Shown here: piece after piece, positions 5,080-9,952 of the stretch
Layout of the letters: the number at the start of each line of letters is the position of its first letter
Position numbering within the stretch: position 1 is the first letter of the stretch
NCBI GenBank assembly: GCA_946885745.1
Contig: CAMPGV010000031.1
Span: 1 to 9,952 of the forward strand
From: an uncultured Candidatus Saccharibacteria bacterium
Lineage (GTDB): Bacteria; Patescibacteria; Saccharimonadia; Saccharimonadales; JAEWBQ01
Length of the DNA stretch: 9,952 nucleotides
Direction: 5' to 3'
The notes under the pieces: generated by a model
The model's database searches: none
The model's input: only the letters and a program-made list of their open reading frames with translations
What the model was told of the DNA's origin: nothing
Position numbers and translations under genes: made by a program

Positions 5080-5116
5080 TACGGCGCACGCAGAACCCCT
5101 AGGCCATGTTGCCGTA
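5080..5116. repeat. Short inverted repeat between converging genes
   Basis: TACGGC (5080-5085) and GCCGTA (5111-5116) flank 25 bp, directly after the stop of the minus-strand amidase gene. Read on the minus strand the loop contains CTAGGGGTTCTGC, reminiscent of CTAGGGGCTGCC in the boundary repeat, so it may be a decayed repeat of that cassette. Confidence 0.35.
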
Positions 5117-5117
5117 C

Positions 5118-5870
5118 TTAAGAAGCGTCAAAAATCTCTCCGAGAAGAACATCTTGCATGACTGGGCCATATTTATATCGTATTTCTGAGATTGATAAAT
5201 TACCCTCGAGTTCAAGTGTAAGAAATCGTATATTATTCTCATCTGCCCACTTATCCATGACACCAGGGCATGGATATCCTATATCGCGCACAATAGGCAA
5301 GGCGAGTCGTCGACTTAGCTCATCGGATATCGCCCATTCTTCCGTCTGCTCATAGTTTACACAGCCAAGTGGCGCATGTATGCTCACTATTTCCTCAATC
5401 CCATGTTCGGAAATCAAGTCAATTAAAGCTTGGACTTCCGGTTCGGATGCAGGGTGAGTACCTGTGTGAAGCTCAGTATCTGAAGGCAATCCATTTTCCC
5501 AGCGCGTGGTAGTTATTCCCACCCTCCAGTCGGATGATGGGAAGTTTCGGTTAAGGTCAACTCCATTGGTATTCCCTCGAGTGCCACGGATCATGCCGTC
5601 TGGATTTACACAAAGAATTACAGCACAAGTTAAAAACTCAGGTCTTATAGATCGAAAAACATAAGACAAAAGATTGGTAGTTTCCGCTTCTTCGCCGTGT
5701 ATACCAGCGATAATCAATCTTCTACGATTACCCCACGTTGACGGTAAATAAACACTGAGGGGCACCCCCGCAATACTAGTGCCATACCGCAGAGCAGCAG
5801 TCATGTTGCTCTCACGCTTAGCGCGCGGTAAGTATGCGTCTCCATCTTCTTGACCCCATATACTCTTCAT
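5118..5870 (-). CDS. mpaA: M14-family murein peptide amidase, MpaA-like
   Basis: 250 residues, close to the E. coli MpaA length. M14 zinc-carboxypeptidase signature: zinc ligands H58 and E61 in GIHGEEAE, NPDG (89-92), substrate-binding N107-R108 in GVDLNRNFP, third zinc ligand H165 in SIHAPLGC, and catalytic E220 in LTLELEG. The blocks RGTRGNTNGVDLNRNFP and HAPLGC match what I know of MpaA, which cuts the gamma-D-Glu to meso-diaminopimelate bond of murein tripeptide during peptidoglycan recycling. There is no signal peptide, consistent with a cytoplasmic enzyme. It is the only minus-strand gene in the window. Its ATG (5870) is preceded 6 nt away by TATACT, so it follows the same leaderless rule. 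No standard repeat lies downstream on its own strand. An epibiont could use it on host-derived muropeptides; that is inference. Confidence 0.87.
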   Translation of the reverse strand: MKSIWGQEDGDAYLPRAKRESNMTAALRYGTSIAGVPLSVYLPSTWGNRRRLIIAGIHGEEAETTNLLSYVFRSIRPEFLTCAVILCVNPDGMIRGTRGNTNGVDLNRNFPSSDWRVGITTTRWENGLPSDTELHTGTHPASEPEVQALIDLISEHGIEEIVSIHAPLGCVNYEQTEEWAISDELSRRLALPIVRDIGYPCPGVMDKWADENNIRFLTLELEGNLSISEIRYKYGPVMQDVLLGEIFDAS

Positions 5871-5876
5871 CCTATG

Positions 5877-5882
5877 AGTATA
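5877..5882 (-). promoter_or_regulatory. -10 box of the mpaA-like gene
   Basis: TATACT on the minus strand, exactly 6 nt before the ATG; no -35 or Shine-Dalgarno seen. A T-rich stretch (GGTTTTCGTTT) lies just upstream, as in the plus-strand cassettes. Confidence 0.65.
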
Positions 5883-5960
5883 GCGTAGGTGAAACGAAAA
5901 CCTAGCTAATAGCCATAACCCAAGTCCATGACATCACCCCTTAATGCATAGGGAAGTTTA

Positions 5961-5978
5961 TATGCTACACTCTATATT
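5961..5978 (+). promoter_or_regulatory. Possible -10 boxes of the gene at 6001
   Basis: TATGCT (5961-5966) and TATATT (5973-5978) both lie upstream of ATG 6001, giving leaders of roughly 15-30 nt. Neither has a clear -35 box. This gene does not follow the 6-nt leaderless spacing at the preferred start. Confidence 0.35.
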
Positions 5979-6000
5979 AATTAACCTACGAAAGCGAAAA

Positions 6001-6414
6001 ATGACTAGAAAAAAATCCTGGCTAGCCCGATTAGAAGAAATAGATCAAAAAGATCAGTCACGTTTAGATCAGGGAGGCAAGTTCGTCGGCATAAACACGA
6101 TATTCCAACCAAATAAGCGGCGGCGGTCTGGTAAACAAGCTGAAAAAGAGAAGACAATCAAGCTAACTTTCGTTGTATATACCTTTTTTGCCATTGAGAT
6201 ATTTATACTCGGCGGACTGTCATTGGTAGACTCGAATAGCTCGAGCTTAGGATCTGCCATTTCGCTAATTGTCTGGTCGGCAATCTTATCCATTTCTAGT
6301 CTCGCAATTGGCATCACTGCGTTAATATTGAGACCACACTTGCTCTATATGCATATCCCATTCATATTAAACTGCCTCCTGTTCCTAGTTATTTTTGTAA
6401 CATTCGCATTCTGA
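6001..6414 (+). CDS. Three-helix membrane protein with a basic cytoplasmic N-terminal region
   Basis: 137 residues from ATG 6001. Residues 1-53 are hydrophilic and strongly charged (LARLEEIDQKDQ, then PNKRRRSGKQAEKEK), followed by hydrophobic segments at about 54-75, 86-110 and 115-136. By the positive-inside rule the N-terminus is cytoplasmic. Upstream in-frame ATGs at 5944 and 5962 would add 19 or 13 residues; I prefer 6001 because MTRKKSW begins the well-formed part and the upstream stretch holds the likely -10 boxes. The short GAAAG before the ATG is at best a poor ribosome site. It stands back-to-back with the mpaA-like gene, not behind a boundary repeat. Family unknown. Confidence 0.72.
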   Translation: MTRKKSWLARLEEIDQKDQSRLDQGGKFVGINTIFQPNKRRRSGKQAEKEKTIKLTFVVYTFFAIEIFILGGLSLVDSNSSSLGSAISLIVWSAILSISSLAIGITALILRPHLLYMHIPFILNCLLFLVIFVTFAF

Positions 6415-6448
6415 TACCATCGTTCATAGGAAGCAGAGTGCTACTATG

Positions 6449-6526
6449 AGTTCCGAAGTTCATCCACGAGGGACTGCCACGCATAAGTACAATGAATGAA
6501 AGATCTCTGTTGAGGTCTTTTTGTTT
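6449..6526 (+). repeat. Cassette-boundary repeat R10 (type I head, forward core)
   Basis: AGTTCCGAAGTTCATCCACG, then CTGCCACGCATAAGTACAA and the hairpin; a few substitutions compared with R1. It starts 35 nt after the upstream stop. Confidence 0.92.
6499..6522 (+). terminator. Terminator in R10
   Basis: AAAGATCTC (6499-6507), loop TGTT, GAGGTCTTT (6512-6520), then TT. The loop differs from the usual TGCG while the stem is kept. Confidence 0.8.
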
Positions 6527-6534
6527 GGTATACT
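6526..6534 (+). promoter_or_regulatory. Extended -10 promoter of the methyltransferase gene
   Basis: TGG plus TATACT (6529-6534). ATGs stand 3 nt (6538) and 9 nt (6544) downstream; a normal start point would fall between them, favouring 6544. Confidence 0.72.
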
Positions 6535-6543
6535 CATATGAGT

Positions 6544-7380
6544 ATGAAGACCAGAACTCCTCAAGAAATGTCCGCTCGTTATTATGCAAAACTTGGATCG
6601 CGTATTGGCTACAAGCTAGTTATGAAAAAGAGTCAGCATTTCGGATTCTACGATGACCAACATCAAAATGAAGATCTGGCCCAAGAAAAATATCATGAAA
6701 ATATCAATGATCTACTCGATTTGAAGCCGGGGATGACGGTACTAGATGCTGGTTGCGGGCAGGGCGTTGTTGGCTGCTACCTTGCGGCAAAGAATGACAT
6801 TCAGCTTACGGGCATTACGATCACTCCTCATGAAGTAAAAAGCGCCTCAAATCGAGCAAAGGAATGGGGTGTAGAAGAAAAGGCTCGTTTCTTGTTGGCT
6901 GATTATGCCAAGACGCCATTTGAAGACGCAACGTTTGATAGGATATACACTACCGAATCGCTGTCGCACGCCCCAGATGTCAATCAAGTCATTAAGGAGT
7001 TGGCTCGTATCCTAAAGCCTGGCGGCAAGGTTGTGTTTGCAGAATATGAGATGCATCACAAGGATTTTGACACTGAGATGGCACGCCTTGCTGACATCAT
7101 CAAGAACCACGCAGCAATTCACGGTGTGTATCAATTTGGCAAGGGTGAGTTTGCTGAGACATTAAAGAGTAACAAGCTAAAGCTACTCAATGAGCACGAC
7201 TGGACAAAAAACGTTAAACCCTCTTTTGATCGCCTGCGCCGCCTGGCTCGTCCACTTGCATGGATCGTGAAGAAGACAAGGCAAGAAGCTCGGTTCGTAA
7301 ATACCGTTGCAGCGGCAATGTATTCCGATGGCGTAGAAGTAGGGGTATTTGCCTACAAGGTCTACGTCGCGAAGAAATAG
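6544..7380 (+). CDS. Class I SAM-dependent methyltransferase
   Basis: 278 residues. Motif I is VLDAGCGQG at 66-74 (SAM-binding loop); acidic and hydrophobic post-I residues follow in LTGITITPHEV; motif II is LLADYAKTPFEDATFDRIY, and motif III LARILKPGGKVVFAEYE. The N-terminal HFGFYD and the DLKPGMTVLD entry recall the sterol C24/tocopherol/UbiE-type group, which methylates small lipophilic molecules, but the acceptor cannot be assigned. The C-terminal third (RLRRLARPLAWIVKKTRQ) is basic and amphipathic and could touch a membrane. An ATG at 6538 would add M-S; 6544 fits the -10 spacing better. The TAG stop overlaps repeat R11. Confidence 0.9.
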   Translation: MKTRTPQEMSARYYAKLGSRIGYKLVMKKSQHFGFYDDQHQNEDLAQEKYHENINDLLDLKPGMTVLDAGCGQGVVGCYLAAKNDIQLTGITITPHEVKSASNRAKEWGVEEKARFLLADYAKTPFEDATFDRIYTTESLSHAPDVNQVIKELARILKPGGKVVFAEYEMHHKDFDTEMARLADIIKNHAAIHGVYQFGKGEFAETLKSNKLKLLNEHDWTKNVKPSFDRLRRLARPLAWIVKKTRQEARFVNTVAAAMYSDGVEVGVFAYKVYVAKK

Positions 7381-7456
7381 TTCCGAAGTTCGTCCACGAG
7401 GGGGCTGCCAAGCATAAGCACAATGAATGAAAGATCTCTGCGGAGGTCTTTTTGTT
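7379..7456 (+). repeat. Cassette-boundary repeat R11 (type I head, forward core)
   Basis: AGTTCCGAAGTTCGTCCACG, one extra G in the G-run, then CTGCCAAGCATAAGCACAA and the standard hairpin. It includes the upstream TAG. Confidence 0.93.
7430..7453 (+). terminator. Terminator in R11
   Basis: AAAGATCTC (7430-7438), loop TGCG, GAGGTCTTT (7443-7451), then TT; identical to R1. Confidence 0.8.
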
Positions 7457-7457
7457 A

Positions 7458-7463
7458 TATACT
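7458..7463 (+). promoter_or_regulatory. -10 box of the HAD phosphatase gene
   Basis: TATACT, 6 nt before ATG 7470; TG lies four bases upstream rather than in the standard extended position. Confidence 0.68.
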
Positions 7464-7469
7464 ACCTGT

Positions 7470-8255
7470 ATGTCAAAACCGCGTTATAAAGCTGTAATTA
7501 CAGATATCGACGGCACATTGGTTCAATACCAGCCGTCCTTGTCTAACATGGCCGAAGTAGATGCCCTCATCCCTGAAAGCGCAGTCAAAGCCATCTCACG
7601 CCTACACTTGGCGGACGTTGCCGTCGCTGCCGTCACAGGTAGAACTTACGCTCAGTCACGCGACTTATTGATCAAGCTAGGCATTAGTGGCCCATGTGTA
7701 TTTGCCGGCGGCGCAACTATTCGCGACATCCCAAGTGGTGAAATTCTTCATGAAGCAAGCCTAACCCCAGAGACGCTGAAAATTGTGTGCGACACATTAT
7801 ACGGAGCACTAGGTGAGGATCACTATCTTGACCTTGCGCCAGCTGCTTCCGATGAATCGAGGTTTAACTCGGTATGGGCGATTATTCATAAAGATCGTAT
7901 TAACGAAGTCTTAAGTAAGCTATCTGCGATAAATGATATTTACCACGTAGTAAACGAGGGAGCTGGACAGGAAGACGAGGTGGGCCTACTCGTGTTGAGC
8001 GGTGGCTCCGATAAGGGAAGTGGCACAAGAAGCTTGCTGTCACTACTTGGCACAACTCGTGACAACACTGCATGCGTCGGCGATGGCGCAAATGACGTAC
8101 TTATGTTTCAGGAGTGCGGGCTAAGTATCGCAATGGGTAATGGTGAGGAGATTCTGAAACTAAGTGCCGACCATATTGTGTCTAGTATCGATCAAGATGG
8201 ATTTGCAGAAGCCGCGGATTACATCCTTCAAGGCGCTCTTAATCCTGTCGAGTAA
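7470..8255 (+). CDS. HAD-superfamily phosphatase, Cof/IIB type
   Basis: 261 residues. Motif I is TDIDGTL with nucleophile D12 and general acid D14; motif II is AAVTGR (T56); motif III is K182 in GGSDKG; motif IV is VGDGANDVLMF (D205, D209). The long cap between motifs II and III, about residues 75-175, and the GNG...LSADHIVSSIDQDGFAEA tail are those of Cof-type (HAD-IIB) phosphatases, which dephosphorylate sugar phosphates, phosphorylated vitamins or nucleotides in the cytoplasm. The substrate is not predictable. The TTG at 7452 is in the T-run; ATG 7470 is the start. The next repeat head begins 8 nt after the TAA. Confidence 0.93.
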   Translation: MSKPRYKAVITDIDGTLVQYQPSLSNMAEVDALIPESAVKAISRLHLADVAVAAVTGRTYAQSRDLLIKLGISGPCVFAGGATIRDIPSGEILHEASLTPETLKIVCDTLYGALGEDHYLDLAPAASDESRFNSVWAIIHKDRINEVLSKLSAINDIYHVVNEGAGQEDEVGLLVLSGGSDKGSGTRSLLSLLGTTRDNTACVGDGANDVLMFQECGLSIAMGNGEEILKLSADHIVSSIDQDGFAEAADYILQGALNPVE

Positions 8256-8262
8256 TTCCAAA

Positions 8263-8299
8263 AGTTCTGAATTCTTCCACGAGGGGCTGCCATAACATG
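8263..8299 (+). repeat. Cassette-boundary repeat R12 (type II head, own terminator)
   Basis: AGTTCTGAATTCTTCCACG and GGGGCTGCCA match the array, then the sequence departs into a different hairpin at the same point as in R7. Confidence 0.85.
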
Positions 8300-8323
8300 A
8301 AATCGACATATCGTCGACTTTTT
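8300..8323 (+). terminator. Terminator in R12, different sequence
   Basis: TCGAC (8303-8307) pairs with GTCGA (8313-8317), loop ATATC, flanked by AAA on the left and CTTTTT on the right. Confidence 0.75.
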
Positions 8324-8330
8324 GTTTTGA

Positions 8331-8378
8331 TAAGCTTTAGCTTAATACTGTCGACTTGTCTTAAGCGGGGCAACTTAA
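8331..8378. promoter_or_regulatory. Two palindromes upstream of the dehydrogenase gene, possible operators
   Basis: TAAGCT and AGCTTA form a 14-bp dyad (8331-8344); TTAAG (8361-8365) and CTTAA (8374-8378) form a second. They sit before the -10 box in a longer upstream region than in other cassettes, so a repressor site is possible; no regulator gene is visible. Confidence 0.35.
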
Positions 8379-8384
8379 ACATTC

Positions 8385-8393
8385 TGTTATAAT
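8385..8393 (+). promoter_or_regulatory. Consensus extended -10 promoter of the dehydrogenase gene
   Basis: TGT plus perfect TATAAT (8388-8393). ATG 8405 is 11 nt downstream, so the leader would be about 5 nt. No -35 at 17 bp spacing (GCGGGG there). Confidence 0.75.
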
Positions 8394-8404
8394 CGTAATT
8401 AGTT

Positions 8405-9139
8405 ATGAATAATAAAATAGTACTGATTACGGGATCGACACAGGGTATTGGCTTAGCGACAGCACGCAAGCTGTATGACCAAGGGGCCTTTGTAGTACTT
8501 AATTCTCCGTCTAATGAAGACGCGTCCGTCCTTGAACAATTTGAAGATAAAAGCCGAGTGCGTTTTTTCGCTGCTGATATCTCAAGTGAGGCGTCGTTGA
8601 TAGATTTGAAGAACTTCATTGTTTCTGAGTTCGGAAAACTAGACCACCTTGTGGCAAACGCTGGCATTCTTCCACTGCCTGCGGGTATTGATGATATTAC
8701 TGACGAGAACATTGATCTAACTATTGATGTTAATCTCAAAGGAACATTCAAGACTCTTAGAGTTTTAGGTGGCCTTATACAAGAAACCTCACAGACAGGA
8801 TCAATCGTTACCCTGACGTCGGTAGATGGCATAATAGGCGAGCCATACGGCGTCATATACTCATGTACTAAAGCCGGAATTATTTCTCTGACAAAATCTT
8901 TTGCTCGTAAATTTAAAGAACCACTTGTTCGAGTAAACGCTGTTGCACCAGGACTTATAGATACACCCTTAAGTTCAAGTACTGGTGAAGACCCGAGCTG
9001 GACAACGGATCTTTCCGTTATTAAACGAATCGGTAGGCCTGAGGAAATCGCAGCAGCAATTACATTCCTATTGAGCGACGAATCATCGTTTATCACTGGA
9101 CAGGTTCTTGCAGTTGATGGCGGATTCACGCTTAAATAG
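8405..9139 (+). CDS. Short-chain dehydrogenase/reductase (classical SDR)
   Basis: 244 residues, typical for a classical SDR. The Rossmann dinucleotide loop is TGSTQGIG (9-16), the structural motif is NAG (85-87), and the catalytic set is N110, S139 in TLTSVDG, Y152 and K156 in YSCTK. APGLIDTP and TGQVLAVDGGF are the usual C-terminal blocks. It should reduce or oxidise a carbonyl/alcohol with NAD(P)H in the cytoplasm. It resembles FabG-type reductases and sugar or alcohol dehydrogenases; no acyl-carrier or fatty-acid gene is near, so a FabG role is not supported. No basic residue marking NADP preference is evident after the second strand (VVLNSPSNE). The ATG follows a consensus -10 without Shine-Dalgarno. 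Confidence 0.94.
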   Translation: MNNKIVLITGSTQGIGLATARKLYDQGAFVVLNSPSNEDASVLEQFEDKSRVRFFAADISSEASLIDLKNFIVSEFGKLDHLVANAGILPLPAGIDDITDENIDLTIDVNLKGTFKTLRVLGGLIQETSQTGSIVTLTSVDGIIGEPYGVIYSCTKAGIISLTKSFARKFKEPLVRVNAVAPGLIDTPLSSSTGEDPSWTTDLSVIKRIGRPEEIAAAITFLLSDESSFITGQVLAVDGGFTLK

Positions 9140-9186
9140 CCGGTTCGTGAACATTGCAGACAATTAAGCATTATCTTCATTGGGGA

Positions 9187-9209
9187 AACCTATTACACCA
9201 CAATAGGTT
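9187..9209. repeat. Perfect 8-bp inverted repeat after the dehydrogenase gene
   Basis: AACCTATT (9187-9194) and AATAGGTT (9202-9209) with a 7-nt loop. No T-run follows. Its right arm runs into the diverged head of repeat R13. Confidence 0.6.
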
Positions 9210-9282
9210 CTATAATCGTCCATGAGCCCCTGCCAAGCATAAGAACAATGAATGAAAGATCTCTGAGGAGGTCTTTTTGTTT
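9205..9282 (+). repeat. Cassette-boundary repeat R13 (diverged head, forward core)
   Basis: The head AGGTTCTATAATCGTCC is only loosely like the others; then CATGAGCCCCTGCC, with GCCCC (9226-9230) where most copies read GGGGC, then AAGCATAAGAACAA and the standard hairpin. Confidence 0.85.
9255..9278 (+). terminator. Terminator in R13
   Basis: AAAGATCTC (9255-9263), loop TGAG, GAGGTCTTT (9268-9276), then TT. Confidence 0.8.
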
Positions 9283-9290
9283 GATAGAAT
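9282..9290 (+). promoter_or_regulatory. Extended -10 promoter of the Nudix gene at 9297
   Basis: TGA plus TAGAAT (9285-9290), 6 nt before ATG 9297. Confidence 0.68.
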
Positions 9291-9296
9291 AGTCAT

Positions 9297-9878
9297 ATGT
9301 CAGAACAGATTATCAAGTCGAACGAAACAATCGCTTACAGCGGCAGAATCGGCGAAGTTATAGAAAGCGAACAGCCGAACGGGCGAATCTTTGAGCGTTA
9401 TCGCAGAACACCGGGAGCAAGGCTTATTATTGTTGCTCCTGATAATCAAATCCTCGTTACAAAGGAATACCGCCACGAATCCGGCAGAGTAGATCTACGT
9501 CTACCCGGAGGTAAGGTACGTGACACCATCCAGTCATACCATGAGCTTCTAGTGAGTGACGACGATATGCTCGATGCCGCTAGGGAAGCAGCCAAAAAAG
9601 AGGCTCTTGAAGAAACTGGTATGATTGTCGATAATCTCGAACTCGCCACCATTGCAAATGCGGGATCGACTGTTGAGTGGGATCTGTATTATTTCGTCAC
9701 AAGCAACTATGAAGTTCATGGAGACGGTCAGCAGCTTGAGCACGGTGAAGATATCGAAGTCACCTGGGCTTCGATTGAAGAAATCAAAGTGGCGGTTCAA
9801 GAACAGCGCATGGATGAATGGCGCAGTGTAGGTGTATTGCTAGGGCTTGTCATTCCGTCTCTCGAGTCAAACAAATAG
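9297..9878 (+). CDS. Nudix hydrolase, ADP-ribose-pyrophosphatase-like, with a widened Nudix box
   Basis: 193 residues. The N-terminal part (residues 10-65, beta strands and LVTKEYRHESGRVDLRLPGG) resembles ADP-ribose pyrophosphatases, which split ADP-ribose or related NDP-sugars. The catalytic helix is present as KEALEETGM at 101-109 (E102, E105, E106, G108), with K101 replacing the usual Arg. The loop half is unusual: after G72 about 20 residues (TIQSYHELLVSDDDMLD among them) separate it from D93, where the normal box has 5, so there is an insertion of about 15 residues between the glycine and the helix. The metal-binding glutamates are kept, so activity is plausible. ATG 9297 follows its -10 box by 6 nt. 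The stop TAG overlaps R14. Confidence 0.87.
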   Translation: MSEQIIKSNETIAYSGRIGEVIESEQPNGRIFERYRRTPGARLIIVAPDNQILVTKEYRHESGRVDLRLPGGKVRDTIQSYHELLVSDDDMLDAAREAAKKEALEETGMIVDNLELATIANAGSTVEWDLYYFVTSNYEVHGDGQQLEHGEDIEVTWASIEEIKVAVQEQRMDEWRSVGVLLGLVIPSLESNK

Positions 9879-9952
9879 CTCTAAACTCTTCCACGAGAGA
9901 CTGTCTTAGAGCTTATGCTTATGAGATCTCCGCAGTGAAGGTCTTTTGTTTG
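9877..9952 (+). repeat. Cassette-boundary repeat R14 (type II head, inverted core)
   Basis: AGCTCTAAACTCTTCCACG, then CTGTCTTAGA and GCTTATGCTT (9911-9920) as in R3, and a hairpin at the window edge. Another cassette presumably follows outside the window. Confidence 0.86.
9924..9947 (+). terminator. Terminator in R14
   Basis: AGATCT (9924-9929) pairs with AGGTCT (9939-9944, one G-U pair) across a 9-nt loop; TTTT follows. Confidence 0.65.

Noticed and set aside
8239..9180. Long minus-strand open frame of 313 codons
   Set aside because: It lies opposite a complete SDR gene with all catalytic motifs, has no recognisable domain, and its N- and C-terminal parts translate intergenic and repeat sequence.
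249..9952. Classical integron attC sites
   Set aside because: I could not find RYYYAAC and GTTRRRY core boxes at consistent positions in the repeats, and no integrase gene is in the window. The array is only described as integron-like.
249..9952. CRISPR array
   Set aside because: The repeats are separated by whole genes of varying length rather than by short spacers of uniform size, and each repeat ends in a terminator.

Overview
The window looks like an accessory region of a small-genome bacterium of the Candidate Phyla Radiation, most likely Saccharibacteria (TM7)-like. The reasons are near-balanced base composition, very compact genes, almost no Shine-Dalgarno sequences, and start codons lying directly behind -10 boxes as in leaderless transcripts. 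UGA is used as a stop, so code 25 of Gracilibacteria/Absconditabacteria does not apply. The lineage is an inference from style, not from a marker gene.

Layout. Positions 2-142 hold the tail of a membrane protein, followed by a structured spacer (150-242). From 249 to the end runs an array of short, unrelated, mostly plus-strand genes: Nudix hydrolase (342), two small membrane proteins (871, 1406), an unknown GC-richer gene (1842), a frameshifted Nudix gene (2407), an endonuclease/exonuclease/phosphatase-family hydrolase (2920), a four-helix membrane protein (3896), a P-loop kinase (4461), a minus-strand MpaA-like murein peptide amidase (5870 to 5118), a three-helix membrane protein (6001), a SAM methyltransferase (6544), a Cof-type HAD phosphatase (7470), a short-chain dehydrogenase (8405) and another Nudix hydrolase (9297).

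The striking feature is the boundary between genes. A roughly 75-80 bp repeat, 14 copies counting partial and decayed ones, lies between most neighbours. Its 5' end often overlaps the stop codon of the gene before it. Its 3' end is a Rho-independent terminator hairpin with a T-run. Directly after the T-run comes a -10 box (usually TGnTATAnT), and in ten genes exactly 6 nt separate that box from the ATG. Each unit is therefore a self-contained cassette: leaderless promoter, one gene, repeat, terminator.

The repeats are mosaics of a few interchangeable modules, including a 10-mer present in either orientation and terminators swapped at a fixed point. This points to cassette-by-cassette gain, loss and shuffling, analogous to an integron array but without recognisable attC core sites and with no integrase in view. 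The cargo (nucleotide and phosphate hydrolases, a kinase, a methyltransferase, a dehydrogenase, a peptidoglycan-peptide amidase, small membrane proteins) is typical of adaptive cassettes and does not form one pathway.
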